Source of the DNA: Pseudoalteromonas lipolytica
GTDB taxonomy: Bacteria > Pseudomonadota > Gammaproteobacteria > Enterobacterales > Alteromonadaceae
Direction: 5' to 3'
DNA: 64,000 bases
Assembly (NCBI RefSeq): GCF_900116435.1
Contig: NZ_FPAZ01000002.1
Coordinates: forward strand, 270,756 to 334,755
Part shown: positions 53,357-61,949 of the stretch, in pieces
Position numbering within the stretch: the stretch's first letter is position 1
How the letters are laid out: the number at the start of each line of letters is the position of its first letter
Translations under genes and position numbers: made by a program
Notes under the pieces: generated by a model
What the model was told of the DNA's origin: nothing
Seen by the model: the letters and a program-made list of their open reading frames with translations, nothing else
Database searches by the model: none

Positions 53357-55406
53357 TGTATTTTTAGGTGAAGCTAATAATAAAGGAAATCAGATAACAC
53401 AGCATCACGTTGAAACGCAGGTTCTTACGTTAAATTACATTCAAACGAATCAATATCAATTTAGTATACCGAGTTATCAACGTCCCTACGTTTGGCCAGA
53501 TGAAGCAGTATTAAAGCTATTCAACGATATTAACGATGCTCGTTTGGCGGAAGAGCCTAATTATTTTATTGGGACAGTTCTTACCTCAGTAGAACTAGAT
53601 GAAGATGGTAATGGTATTTATGAGCTAATCGATGGACAACAACGCACTACCACGCTAATGCTAATTGCGCTTGCTTTTAAAATAGCAAAAGTTGATTCAG
53701 CCATTGCAGATATAGCCGCCTTTAAAAAGCAGCCGAGACTTCAATTTACTATTCGAGATCAAGTACAGCACTTATTAGGTAGCTTAGCTGGCCTTGATGA
53801 TTATGTATTTCCAGGGCTAGAAGCGATTGGTGAAAATCCATATTTAAAGCGTATATATGCAGCGTTACAAGTGTTAGAGCAACAAGTAGAAGCGCTCAAA
53901 AATGAAGATCGTATTTTATTAGGTGATTATATTTTTGAGAATGTGCAATGGGTGAATAATATAGTGCCTTCTCAAATGGACTTGAATCGTTTGTTCGCTA
54001 CCATGAACACTGCTGGCATACAGCTTGAGCAGGCTGATATATTAAAATCAAAACTGCTCAAACAAGTTTCTAAAGATAAAGCTTTATTCGATGCTATGTG
54101 GTTAGCGTGTGAACACATGGAAAATTACTTTGAGCGTAATGTGCGTAAAGTCTTTCCTAACGCTCCGTGGGATAAAATTGAGTCAGAGCATTTGGCTTGC
54201 TTTAAGGAGGAGCTTTTTGTAAAAGATGAGAGTGCTAGTAAAAGATCTAGGCAGAGCTTAACCATTATGCAACTAGCAGAACAATTAAAAGCAATCACAG
54301 TAAGTGGTAGCGAAGGAAATCAAGATAATAAATCTAATATTGAGCTAGGTGATGTCGCCTACGATTTAGACACCGAAACTGTATATTGTCGTCCCATTAT
54401 TGGTTTCCCATTATTACTTATCCATACTTATCGTATTTATTTGGCTAACCGAGCTGTTGAGCTAGGTGATGGCACTAATGATGTTGCTCCTCGCGTGCAT
54501 GCTGACAAATTACTAGAAACCTTTGAGCCACTCATTACAGCCAGTGAAAACGAAGTTAAAGAATTTATCAAAACCTTGTGGCAAGTGCGTTATCAGTTTG
54601 ATCGTTGGGTGGTTAAGTGGGTTGAGCGTGACGATAGCGATGATGAACAATTACGTTTAACTAATATTAGTCAAAGTGATTCAAATGGGAAGCGGTACAT
54701 TAATCGTACTCAGAAAGAAATAAATGAATTAGTAATGCTGCAATGTGTGCGTAACTTTACCGGTGAGCGAAGTGCGCAGTATTGGATAACCCCATTTATT
54801 GCAGGTTTGATAAAAGACAATATTACTCAAGATGCACAAGCCATAGCCTTACTTGAAAATATTGATAATGACTTATCGTTGGCGACTAAGCCTGAAACTC
54901 AAAAAACAGCTAGTTTCAAGCTAGCTAAGCAACATCAGCCGGAAGTTTACTCTTGGCAGGCATACGAAAATTATTTTGCCAAACCAAGAGGAACAAGTTT
55001 TGAGCATTATTGGTTTCAAAAGCTGGAATATATTTTGTGGAAACAAGAATCTGATAGGCAGCGGCAACAATTCAAAAACTATCGTATCACGGCTAAGAAT
55101 TCTGTTGAGCATGTTTACCCGCAGCATGAAGAATACCAAAATATGTTGGAGCGAGACTTTTTAGATGCATTTGGAAATTTAGTTTTATTAAGCCCTGGTG
55201 AAAACTCTTCATATAGTAATCAAGCAGTCAAGAAGAAGCTTGTCGATTTTGAAGCAAAACTTCAATACGACTCTTTAAAGTTAAAAGCCATGTTTAAAAT
55301 ATTAAAAGAACAAAACGATTGGCAAGAAGCTCAAATAAAAGAACACCAAAAAGACATGTTAAGTGCATTAGCAAAACATTACGATGCGGTCTCTAATATG
55401 CTCTAG
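53349..55406 (+). CDS. DUF262-DUF1524 restriction protein (GmrSD-like)
   Basis: 685 residues: DUF262 domain (IPSYQRPYVW, IDGQQRTTT with D95) for NTP binding and target control, a helical middle, and a C-terminal DUF1524 HNH nuclease domain (SVEHVYPQH with H588, then FGNLVLLS and SYSN). This is the single-chain GmrSD architecture, a type IV enzyme against modified (for example glucosylated hydroxymethyl-cytosine) DNA. A very strong ribosome site (AAGGAGG) precedes its ATG, inside the previous gene. Confidence 0.88.
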   Translation: MANVFLGEANNKGNQITQHHVETQVLTLNYIQTNQYQFSIPSYQRPYVWPDEAVLKLFNDINDARLAEEPNYFIGTVLTSVELDEDGNGIYELIDGQQRTTTLMLIALAFKIAKVDSAIADIAAFKKQPRLQFTIRDQVQHLLGSLAGLDDYVFPGLEAIGENPYLKRIYAALQVLEQQVEALKNEDRILLGDYIFENVQWVNNIVPSQMDLNRLFATMNTAGIQLEQADILKSKLLKQVSKDKALFDAMWLACEHMENYFERNVRKVFPNAPWDKIESEHLACFKEELFVKDESASKRSRQSLTIMQLAEQLKAITVSGSEGNQDNKSNIELGDVAYDLDTETVYCRPIIGFPLLLIHTYRIYLANRAVELGDGTNDVAPRVHADKLLETFEPLITASENEVKEFIKTLWQVRYQFDRWVVKWVERDDSDDEQLRLTNISQSDSNGKRYINRTQKEINELVMLQCVRNFTGERSAQYWITPFIAGLIKDNITQDAQAIALLENIDNDLSLATKPETQKTASFKLAKQHQPEVYSWQAYENYFAKPRGTSFEHYWFQKLEYILWKQESDRQRQQFKNYRITAKNSVEHVYPQHEEYQNMLERDFLDAFGNLVLLSPGENSSYSNQAVKKKLVDFEAKLQYDSLKLKAMFKILKEQNDWQEAQIKEHQKDMLSALAKHYDAVSNML

Positions 55407-55419
55407 CAAAGAACAAAAA

Positions 55420-55453
55420 TGACAGTGACCGATTCGTGAGGTGGTAACTGTCA
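55420..55453. terminator. Hairpin between convergent genes
   Basis: TGACAGT and ACTGTCA pair around a 20-nt loop between the DUF262-DUF1524 gene and the opposing ankyrin gene. There is no T-run; termination is likely but weak. Confidence 0.35.
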
Positions 55454-55491
55454 GTTCAAGTCTGAGCTAGTACAGTCCAAGTACAAATAAT

Positions 55492-56952
55492 TCACAATGT
55501 TCTTAATGCGTTCAAATAGTTTTGACCAAGGTTTATATGTTGTGTGTATTCCTCGAAATAATATGTACCTGGTTCGTATTGTTCCTTCAGCTTTTCTACT
55601 AACCCAATATGTGACCGATAAATACTCTCAGTTGCTTCAATGACATGTTCAGGCCTTTTCTCTAATTTATTCATAATACGCTTAGCAACTTTTAGGTATG
55701 GATTATCTTTTGGTTGCTTAGTCTCGAGCATAGGGTAATAGCCATCAAGTGCTTTTAAAAGAGATATTTCTAACGCTACGTTTTCGTTCATTGAAACATC
55801 GACGGTATTATAGTCTAGTAATAGGTCTGCAACATTTAGATTTTCATTTTCTATCGCTAAAGCTAGAGGTGTATATCCACTAATACTAGTCAAATTTGGA
55901 TTATGACCTCGTTTTATGAGCTGCTTTATGAGTTCAAGTTCTCCTAAAACTGCTGCGGTATGGAGTAAGGAGTAGCCCCCTCTTTTTGTGGAATCTTTTT
56001 TCATTCTATGTAAAGGATAACTTATTAGTGATCGGTTTAAATTAGACATATTGTTACCCAGCAGTTCTTGAGGGTGAAGTGTTTCGTACCCAGCGGGATT
56101 TCTGTTTGGGTTGAGTGACTCGTGTGCATAGAAATCTGCAACAGGTGACTTCAAATGTTCACTTTCAGTGAAAACGTCAAATACGGTAATTAATTTCTCT
56201 GTTGGAATATCTAATATTACTAAACTGTGTATTAGGTTAGCGTATTTAGGCATGCGTAAGAGAGCATTATTTCTTTCATTATCAGATGTAAATAAATAAG
56301 GATAGACAGTTTCCTGTCGATTAAGTTTCAGTTTGGCATTTTTGAAATAATTAAGAACCTCAACCAACTCTGAGCCTGATGTTTCTTGAATTGCTCTATA
56401 AAAATCCCAACTGTTAGCAACACTATATCCCAGTTCAGCAAGAGTTTGTGTTGCTGTAGCTTTGGTATTTTGAAGGATTACCTTGACATCGTTTTGCGTT
56501 TCTTCAACACCCAATTGAGTCGTTTTAATTCTTATGTTGTTGTCTTTAACAGTTAAATTTGTGTCTTTTACAATTTCATTCGTTTCTTTGACTAAAGAGA
56601 ATATTTTATTTTGGATTTCTATAAAAATTGGCATTTTCTCAACTAAAATACCTTTACCACCTTGTTTTACATTTTTGCTAGAAAAACTGGTGCATATAAA
56701 TACACTAACGCTAATTATCAGTAGGCTTACTATGAGCGGCATTTTCCAATGCTCACTCATTTTCTTTATTCGCTCGCCAATTTTAGACTCCTCAGGAACG
56801 AAGTATAATGCGATAGCTAAGCACAGAAAGACCAAGCCTGCCCATACACCAAACTTACCAATAGGAGCTAGTATGTCTTGAACAGCACCTAGGAATCCGC
56901 CGATTATTGTTATTGGCACGATTAGTTCTAAAATTTTTTTCCCTTTACTCAT
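55492..56952 (-). CDS. Membrane protein with C-terminal ankyrin repeats
   Basis: 486 residues: three membrane helices at the N-terminus (about 9-30, 35-52, 73-92), a coiled-coil of polar residues (about 115-175), an unknown helical domain and ankyrin repeats at about 325-390 (SLLHTAAVLGELELIKQLIKRG, then YTPLALAIENENLNVADLLL). It is the only long leftward gene of the island. Ankyrin repeats bind proteins; the membrane anchor suggests a regulator or sensor of a neighbouring system. No family was recognised for the full chain. Confidence 0.7.
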   Translation of the reverse strand: MSKGKKILELIVPITIIGGFLGAVQDILAPIGKFGVWAGLVFLCLAIALYFVPEESKIGERIKKMSEHWKMPLIVSLLIISVSVFICTSFSSKNVKQGGKGILVEKMPIFIEIQNKIFSLVKETNEIVKDTNLTVKDNNIRIKTTQLGVEETQNDVKVILQNTKATATQTLAELGYSVANSWDFYRAIQETSGSELVEVLNYFKNAKLKLNRQETVYPYLFTSDNERNNALLRMPKYANLIHSLVILDIPTEKLITVFDVFTESEHLKSPVADFYAHESLNPNRNPAGYETLHPQELLGNNMSNLNRSLISYPLHRMKKDSTKRGGYSLLHTAAVLGELELIKQLIKRGHNPNLTSISGYTPLALAIENENLNVADLLLDYNTVDVSMNENVALEISLLKALDGYYPMLETKQPKDNPYLKVAKRIMNKLEKRPEHVIEATESIYRSHIGLVEKLKEQYEPGTYYFEEYTQHINLGQNYLNALRTL

Positions 56953-57131
56953 ATGCTTACCTGATAATCCATTTTAGTAACATCATAATAAATAATTTCA
57001 TTGTTGGGTAGATATGTTCAAACTAGATTATTACAGGATAAGAACTGAAGGTCGAAAACGAACTTTTGAAAAATAAATTATCTTAGTTAAATGCTTTGCT
57101 TTTACTACTCTTCAATTAGGGCTATATTTTA

Positions 57132-57494
57132 CTAAATACTACCAAAGCAATGGTAATGAGGATCTGTAAAGAATTTGACCTTTCTATCCAACAAATAAAA
57201 ATTAGCTTTTATCTTTTTAACTATATACTTTTTAAACAATTTTTTGTCTAAATAGACATACGATGTATTGAGCTTTGTATTAAAAATAACTCGGCCTCTG
57301 GGAAAGTTGTAGTAGTCACTGTTGAATAGTGTTAACCCAAACAATTGGTAAATATTATTCTCCTCCCATTCGACTTGGTGTTGCAGTGGGCTATCGATAA
57401 AACCAAGTTGATCTGCCTTTAAGTCGATAGCATTTTGAGCTTTATAGACTAATGTGTTTTCAACGAACCAAAAAATACCAACTTTGCTATTCAT
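57132..57494 (-). CDS. Uncharacterised small protein (GIFWFV family)
   Basis: 120 residues beginning MNSKVGIFWFVENTLV and ending in PRGRVIFNTKLN, then TDPHYHCFGS. These motifs belong to a widespread, uncharacterised family of small soluble bacterial proteins often seen near mobile or accessory DNA. AGGAG lies 6 bases before the start. A decayed start of a second copy lies at 10433-10474. No function is assigned. Confidence 0.75.
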   Translation of the reverse strand: MNSKVGIFWFVENTLVYKAQNAIDLKADQLGFIDSPLQHQVEWEENNIYQLFGLTLFNSDYYNFPRGRVIFNTKLNTSYVYLDKKLFKKYIVKKIKANFYLLDRKVKFFTDPHYHCFGSI

Positions 57495-57689
57495 ATAGGA
57501 CTCCTAAATTTATATCTCCCGACATTACTCGGTTAAGCCCAATTTAGAACCCTTCCTCATAGCCACATTTCTGCGAAAAATTTGTTTTTTATGTGGATTT
57601 TGCTAACAACGCTGGTAGGGATAAGCCAATTCTAAATGTTATAAAACAGCTCACTAATCTCTTTACGCAATTTATGTTCGGTTGATGGC

Positions 57690-57760
57690 TCCTGACTAAA
57701 GTTAATCATTCAATCTTGAATGATTAGAGCGTGATGCGGGTGTAGAGCTTGATCTAGATC
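57690..57760. repeat. Right copy of the 71-bp direct repeat, yfhL promoter region
   Basis: Same orientation as and 65/71 identical to 19668-19738. It contains a perfect palindrome (arms TAATCATTCA, 57703-57726) and most of the FNR box. It probably is the original copy because a ferredoxin gene follows with good promoter spacing. Bases 57535-57689 of this 381-bp gene-free region hold nothing I recognise. Confidence 0.85.
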
Positions 57761-57762
57761 AA
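57749..57762 (+). promoter_or_regulatory. FNR-type box before yfhL
   Basis: TTGATCTAGATCAA is a perfect match to the FNR consensus TTGAT-N4-ATCAA. Its centre lies 32 bp before a possible -10 (TATATT, 57785-57790), which places it near -41.5, the class II activator position. Oxygen control of the ferredoxin gene is inferred. Confidence 0.65.
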
Positions 57763-57875
57763 AGAATGTTTGCTCATTGCAAACTATATTACGCGGCTGC
57801 AATTTTTGTTATGTTTTGAAATTTTCGGTGAAGGTTTTAAAAGCGTAACTTCTTTATCTTCCTGTAAGGTTTGTC

Positions 57876-58130
57876 ATGGCATTACTCATCAATAACAAAT
57901 GTATTAACTGTGATATGTGTGATCCAGAATGTCCGAACGAAGCTATTTACATGGGCGCAAAGATTTATCAAATTGATCCCAATAAATGCACTGAGTGTGT
58001 CGGGCATTATGATAACCCGACCTGTGTTAGTGTGTGTCCTATTGATTGTATTAAGCCTGATCCAAATCACCGCGAGTCACTCGATGAGCTTGCTGAAAAA
58101 TATGTACGGCTAACAACAGAGGCATCATAG
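57876..58130 (+). CDS. yfhL: 2[4Fe-4S] ferredoxin, YfhL family
   Basis: 84 residues with two Cys clusters: CDMCDPECPNEAI and CTECVGHYDNPTCVSVCPIDC. The long spacing in the second cluster is the Alvin-type insertion of YfhL ferredoxins. It is a cytoplasmic electron carrier. AAGG lies 8 bases before the ATG. Likely FNR-regulated. It marks the conserved chromosome at the right edge of the island. Confidence 0.95.
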   Translation: MALLINNKCINCDMCDPECPNEAIYMGAKIYQIDPNKCTECVGHYDNPTCVSVCPIDCIKPDPNHRESLDELAEKYVRLTTEAS

Positions 58131-58194
58131 CTAAGTCTGTTTGGCGTTTTTTAACAACGAATCGCCTTCGTACTAAACCGATATGTCTACAGGT

Positions 58195-58446
58195 TTACCT
58201 GTGCTTATACTGGGTCTTACAGTAACCCCTTGAGATATCGGGGTGGCGAAGTTTTAAATGTTTGGTTTGCCTGCCTGTTGCGCGTTTTCGCCAGAGTCTA
58301 AAGCTTGAGTTTGTTAGCTGCTGGCGCATTAAAGCGATCACGCTTTTTTCATTTAAGCCAAATTGTTGCTTTATTGCTTCGAACGGGGTTCTGTCTTCCC
58401 ACGCCATTTCAATGATGCGTGATATTTCGTGGTCTAAGTGCTGCAT
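58195..58446 (-). CDS. DUF2805 / TIGR03643 family protein
   Basis: 83 residues: a helix-turn-helix-like N-terminus (DHEISRIIEMAWEDRTPFEAIKQQFGL, given here in part) and a basic C-terminus with FRLWRKRATGRQTKHLKLR. This matches DUF2805, small proteins of unknown function common in marine proteobacteria. AAGGAG is 5 bases before the start. Single-gene transcript. Confidence 0.85.
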   Translation of the reverse strand: MQHLDHEISRIIEMAWEDRTPFEAIKQQFGLNEKSVIALMRQQLTNSSFRLWRKRATGRQTKHLKLRHPDISRGYCKTQYKHR

Positions 58447-58491
58447 TACGACTCCTTTTTGCTAGTTGTACGTGCCTGCAGCGCATTTAGA

Positions 58492-59376
58492 TTACAAAAT
58501 ATCGTGATGCCACTGCTCTGCTAAAAAGTCGATAAAGGCTCGCACTACATTTTGTTGAAAATTTCGCGATAAATACACTGCCCATATATGTGAACCGACG
58601 GTTGTATACTCTGGCAGCACTTTTATAAGCTCACCGGATAACAAATGATCATTCGCTAAATCGCAGGGTAAGTGAGCAATCCCCATTCCTTGTTTAGCTG
58701 CTTTGAGTAATACGCCCATATCATTGGCGACTATGTTGCCCTTAACGGTGACCTTTTGTGTATTACCGTTACGTTGAAACTGCCACACGTTGTGTTTTTT
58801 ATGGACAAGGCAATTATGCGTGGCTAAGTCATTGGGGTCGTTTATTGTATTGTGCTGTGCTAAATACGCCTTCGATGTGCATACCGCTGTTGCTATATAC
58901 ATAAGCTTGCGAGCAATTAACCCTTCATCAGGCTGGTGGATATAGCGCAGGGCAATATCTACGCGGTCATCAACAAGCTGCGATAGACTATCGGACAGTA
59001 ATAACTCAAACCGAGTTTGTGGATGGCGCTTGGTAAATGCTTCAATGGCCTCAAACAGTTTATGTTGCCCAAGACCAATGGGAGATGCGAGTCGAATTGT
59101 ACCGACTAATTCATTGTTATGACTGTGAGCACGGCTTTGTAAGTCAGACACTTGATTTAATATTTGCTGACAATAGCTTAGCGCTTCTTCGCCTTGAATA
59201 GTTAAACTGACTTTGCGCGTTGTTCGATGAAACAATCTTAAATTAAGCCACTTTTCAATATCTTGAATATGTCTTGATACTTGTAGTCGGCTTAAACCTA
59301 AGTGTTCAGCGGCCTGTGTAAAACTCCCTGTTCGCGCCACTTCGACAAAGCTTGTAATTGAATTGAGTTTATCCAT
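58492..59376 (-). CDS. LysR-family transcriptional regulator
   Basis: 294 residues: winged helix-turn-helix (about 1-60, ITSFVEVARTGSFTQAAEHL) and a LysR substrate-binding domain of the CrgA/AaeR-like group (GTIRLASPIGLGQHKLFEAI, VDIALRY). The ATG at 59376 is chosen over an upstream TTG. It is divergent from the NAD(P)-binding gene at 59479, with a 102-bp shared promoter region, and probably controls it. Confidence 0.92.
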   Translation of the reverse strand: MDKLNSITSFVEVARTGSFTQAAEHLGLSRLQVSRHIQDIEKWLNLRLFHRTTRKVSLTIQGEEALSYCQQILNQVSDLQSRAHSHNNELVGTIRLASPIGLGQHKLFEAIEAFTKRHPQTRFELLLSDSLSQLVDDRVDIALRYIHQPDEGLIARKLMYIATAVCTSKAYLAQHNTINDPNDLATHNCLVHKKHNVWQFQRNGNTQKVTVKGNIVANDMGVLLKAAKQGMGIAHLPCDLANDHLLSGELIKVLPEYTTVGSHIWAVYLSRNFQQNVVRAFIDFLAEQWHHDIL

Positions 59377-59478
59377 TGGTATCTTAATATGAAACAATGT
59401 GTATCTATGTAGTGTATTTATCAGTAAATGGTGAACAAGTAAACTGCTGTTAATGAAACAAACAACGGAGTATTCCTC

Positions 59479-60108
59479 ATGAAATTAGCAGTATTAGGCG
59501 CATCAGGTTGGATTGGTAGCCACATTACTTCAGAAGCATTAACACGCGGTCACCAAGTTAATGTGTTAGTAAGAGACGCAGGTAAAGTAACCCAAGATAA
59601 TGTCACGGTAACTGAATTTGATTTAACAAAAGACGATATAGCAAACGCCGCAGCAGGCAGCGATGCAGTAATTGTGGCTATTGGTGGTCGTGCTCTTGGT
59701 AATCATGAGATTGTGGCTAACAGTGCTCAACAATTACTGAGAGCATTGGCTGGCACTGGCATACGTATTTTATGGGTAGGGGGCGCCGGTAGTTTAGAGG
59801 TTGCACCGGGTGTCACGTTGATTTCTAGCCCTGATTTTCCTGCTGAATATAAAGATGAAGCACGTGCACAAGGTGAAGCGCTTGAGGTGTTTAGAGCATC
59901 AGCCGCAGATACAGCTTGGACCTTTGTATCCCCTGCTGCGGTAATTTATCCTGGTGATTCAGAGGGCCCTTATCGTGTAGGAGGCGACAGCTTCTTTACT
60001 GACTCAAACGGCGAAAGCAAAATATCAGTAACCGATTATGCTAAAGCCATGCTTGATGAAGCGCAATCTGCAGCACATTTAAATCAACGTATTAGTATTG
60101 CTTACTAG
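59479..60108 (+). CDS. NAD(P)-binding (NmrA/atypical SDR) protein
   Basis: 209 residues with an N-terminal Rossmann motif GASGWIG (7-13), the full fold of atypical short-chain dehydrogenases, and no classical YxxxK pair. Such proteins are NAD(P)H-flavin reductases or redox sensors. CGGAG lies 9 bases before the ATG. Likely controlled by the divergent LysR regulator. The substrate is unknown. Confidence 0.88.
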   Translation: MKLAVLGASGWIGSHITSEALTRGHQVNVLVRDAGKVTQDNVTVTEFDLTKDDIANAAAGSDAVIVAIGGRALGNHEIVANSAQQLLRALAGTGIRILWVGGAGSLEVAPGVTLISSPDFPAEYKDEARAQGEALEVFRASAADTAWTFVSPAAVIYPGDSEGPYRVGGDSFFTDSNGESKISVTDYAKAMLDEAQSAAHLNQRISIAY

Positions 60109-60170
60109 GCCTTTCCTCGGGCTCATAAAATGGTATTCTTAACGTCTGTTTTTAGTCGTTTATTCATCTT

Positions 60171-61193
60171 ATGAGCCTGCTATTTTCTATTGCACTTGCA
60201 ACAATTCCAGCCTTACCAGAACCGGTAGCCAATAATGCGGTTGCTAAAGTAGTTATTCATGAACAAGCTTACTTTTTAAGTTTTATGGGACTAGGTAAGG
60301 GTAAAGCACATCATGATATTCACAATAAAGTATGGGTACTCAAAGTTGGTGATGATTCTTGGCACGCAGCTAAAGAGGTACCGAGCACTCAACCTTTAAC
60401 GGGTCGTTTAGCAAGTACCGCGGTAGGAGTTGGTGAACACGCTTATGTGTTTGGTGGCTATACAGTAAGCCATGATCATCAAGAGGTATCGACCCCAGAT
60501 GTGTATCGTTATGATGTGATTACTAATTCATACACCCCACTTACCAGCATGCCAGTGCCGGTAGATGACAGTGTCGCTTTGGCATATAAACAACGTTATA
60601 TTTATTTAGTCAGTGGTTGGCATAACGATGGTAACGTAAACTTAGTGCAAGTTTACGATATTAAAACGGATACATGGCAACAGGCTTCACCATTTTTAGG
60701 GAAACCGGTGTTTGGTCAAGCGGCTGCCATTAGCGGCAATACTATGTTGGTTTGTGATGGCGTAGAAACCAAAGCGAATGCTGATAAACGTCGCTCGTTT
60801 GCTGCGGTTCCACAGTGCCTAAAAGGAACCATTGATGCTAATAACCCCTTAAAAATTGATTGGCGAACGATTCCTCATCCCACTGGCGTGGCACATTATC
60901 GCATGGCAGCAACCAGCTTTAATGGCGATATATATATGATGGGTGGTTCAGCGAATCCCTATAATTACAATGGCATGGGTTACGATGGTAAACCAGCCCC
61001 TGCAAGCGATCATGTGTGGCGTTTTGATGTCGACAGCAATGATTGGCACGCGATGCCAAAGGCAAATACCGCCAGTATGGATCACCGCGGATTATTAGAA
61101 CATCAAGGCAGTTTGTATCGCATTGGGGGCATGAACAATAACCAGCAAGTAACACCCGATGCGCTTGGCTACAAGGTACAGTTATCATTATGA
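60171..61193 (+). CDS. Kelch-repeat beta-propeller protein
   Basis: 340 residues with several Kelch blades (AYVFGGYTVS, YIYLVSGWHNDG, IYMMGGSANPYNYNG, LYRIGGMNNNQQ), resembling N-acetylneuraminate epimerase-type propellers. The short hydrophobic N-terminus (about 1-16) is a probable signal peptide. It overlaps the Sir2-like gene by 4 bp, so the two are expressed together. Its role is not known. Confidence 0.82.
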   Translation: MSLLFSIALATIPALPEPVANNAVAKVVIHEQAYFLSFMGLGKGKAHHDIHNKVWVLKVGDDSWHAAKEVPSTQPLTGRLASTAVGVGEHAYVFGGYTVSHDHQEVSTPDVYRYDVITNSYTPLTSMPVPVDDSVALAYKQRYIYLVSGWHNDGNVNLVQVYDIKTDTWQQASPFLGKPVFGQAAAISGNTMLVCDGVETKANADKRRSFAAVPQCLKGTIDANNPLKIDWRTIPHPTGVAHYRMAATSFNGDIYMMGGSANPYNYNGMGYDGKPAPASDHVWRFDVDSNDWHAMPKANTASMDHRGLLEHQGSLYRIGGMNNNQQVTPDALGYKVQLSL

Positions 61194-61909
61194 ATACACT
61201 CTATATCACAGGCGCAGGGGTGAGTGCCGCAAGCGGGATCCCAACTTTTCGTGGCGAAGATGGATTTTGGACCATTGGCAGCAAAAACTACACGCCGATG
61301 GAAATGGCAACACGTGCGATGTATCAAAACAACCCACGCGAATTTTTAGCGTGGTATTACCATCGCTTTGCAACGTACCGACATCATGGTCCGAACGAAG
61401 TTCATCATTGGTTGAGCGATAAAAACCTTATAACACAAAACATTGATGGCCTTGATGGAAAGGCGGGTAACACCGATTACATTGCGATTCACGGTCGTTT
61501 AGATCAAATGACGGTCTTTCACAATCAAGGTGATGAAGTGATGGCCTTCAACGCTCCATGGGATAAAGTAAACGAAGATAACTTACACCATTCATTACTT
61601 GAGGTGTTCAACATTAGTAATGAAAGTCCTATTGTTAATCAATCGTTTAAGCCGTATGTGTTGTTATTCGATGAGTATTACACCGAACTTTATCGTATTT
61701 CTGAGGCGCAGCAACGTATGCTCGATGCTAATAAAATTGTATTTATAGGCACCTCGTTTAGTGTCAATATTACGCAAATGGCACTTAATATTGCACGAAG
61801 TCAGGGAACGCCTATCGAAGTGGTAGACCCAGAACCCACGCATGTGTTTCATCCTAATGTGACCTACAAAAAAATGACGGCACTTGAGTACGTACAGCAG
61901 CAAGGTTAA
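61190..61909 (+). CDS. Sir2-like NAD-dependent protein without zinc cysteines
   Basis: 239 residues with the Sir2 NAD-binding motifs GAGVSAASGIPTFRG (8-22), QNIDGLD and GTSFSVN, and the catalytic-type HGR. The four cysteines that hold the structural zinc in sirtuins are absent: the protein has no cysteine at all. Also NIDGLD replaces the usual NIDxLH. It may be an NAD-cleaving or ADP-ribosyl-transferring variant. Coupled to the Kelch gene. Confidence 0.82.
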   Translation: MNTLYITGAGVSAASGIPTFRGEDGFWTIGSKNYTPMEMATRAMYQNNPREFLAWYYHRFATYRHHGPNEVHHWLSDKNLITQNIDGLDGKAGNTDYIAIHGRLDQMTVFHNQGDEVMAFNAPWDKVNEDNLHHSLLEVFNISNESPIVNQSFKPYVLLFDEYYTELYRISEAQQRMLDANKIVFIGTSFSVNITQMALNIARSQGTPIEVVDPEPTHVFHPNVTYKKMTALEYVQQQG

Positions 61910-61915
61910 AAGCTA

Positions 61916-61942
61916 ACGAGGCGCTTATATTACGCGCCTCGT
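61916..61942. terminator. Bidirectional terminator between convergent genes
   Basis: ACGAGGCGC and GCGCCTCGT form a perfect GC-rich 9-bp stem with a 9-nt loop between the Sir2-like gene and the opposing esterase gene, 7 bp after one stop and 8 bp before the other. Confidence 0.8.
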
Positions 61943-61949
61943 CTATTGA

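Noticed and set aside
19668..57760. Calling the 71-bp repeats phage- or integrase-type attachment sites
   Set aside because: No integrase, no tRNA and no phage genes are visible, and the repeats differ at six positions; only the flanking repeat itself is supported.
57871..58113. 80-codon frame overlapping yfhL in another phase
   Set aside because: The ferredoxin frame has all cysteine motifs and the ribosome site; the other frame is chance.
58895..58915. AAGCTTG-containing stretch in the LysR gene as a fifth operator
   Set aside because: It lacks the leading C of the CAAGCTTG core, is inside coding sequence, and is outside the island.
60919..61422. Frames overlapping the Kelch-Sir2 junction on both strands
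   Set aside because: They are out of phase with two well-supported proteins that overlap by only 4 bp and show no family features.
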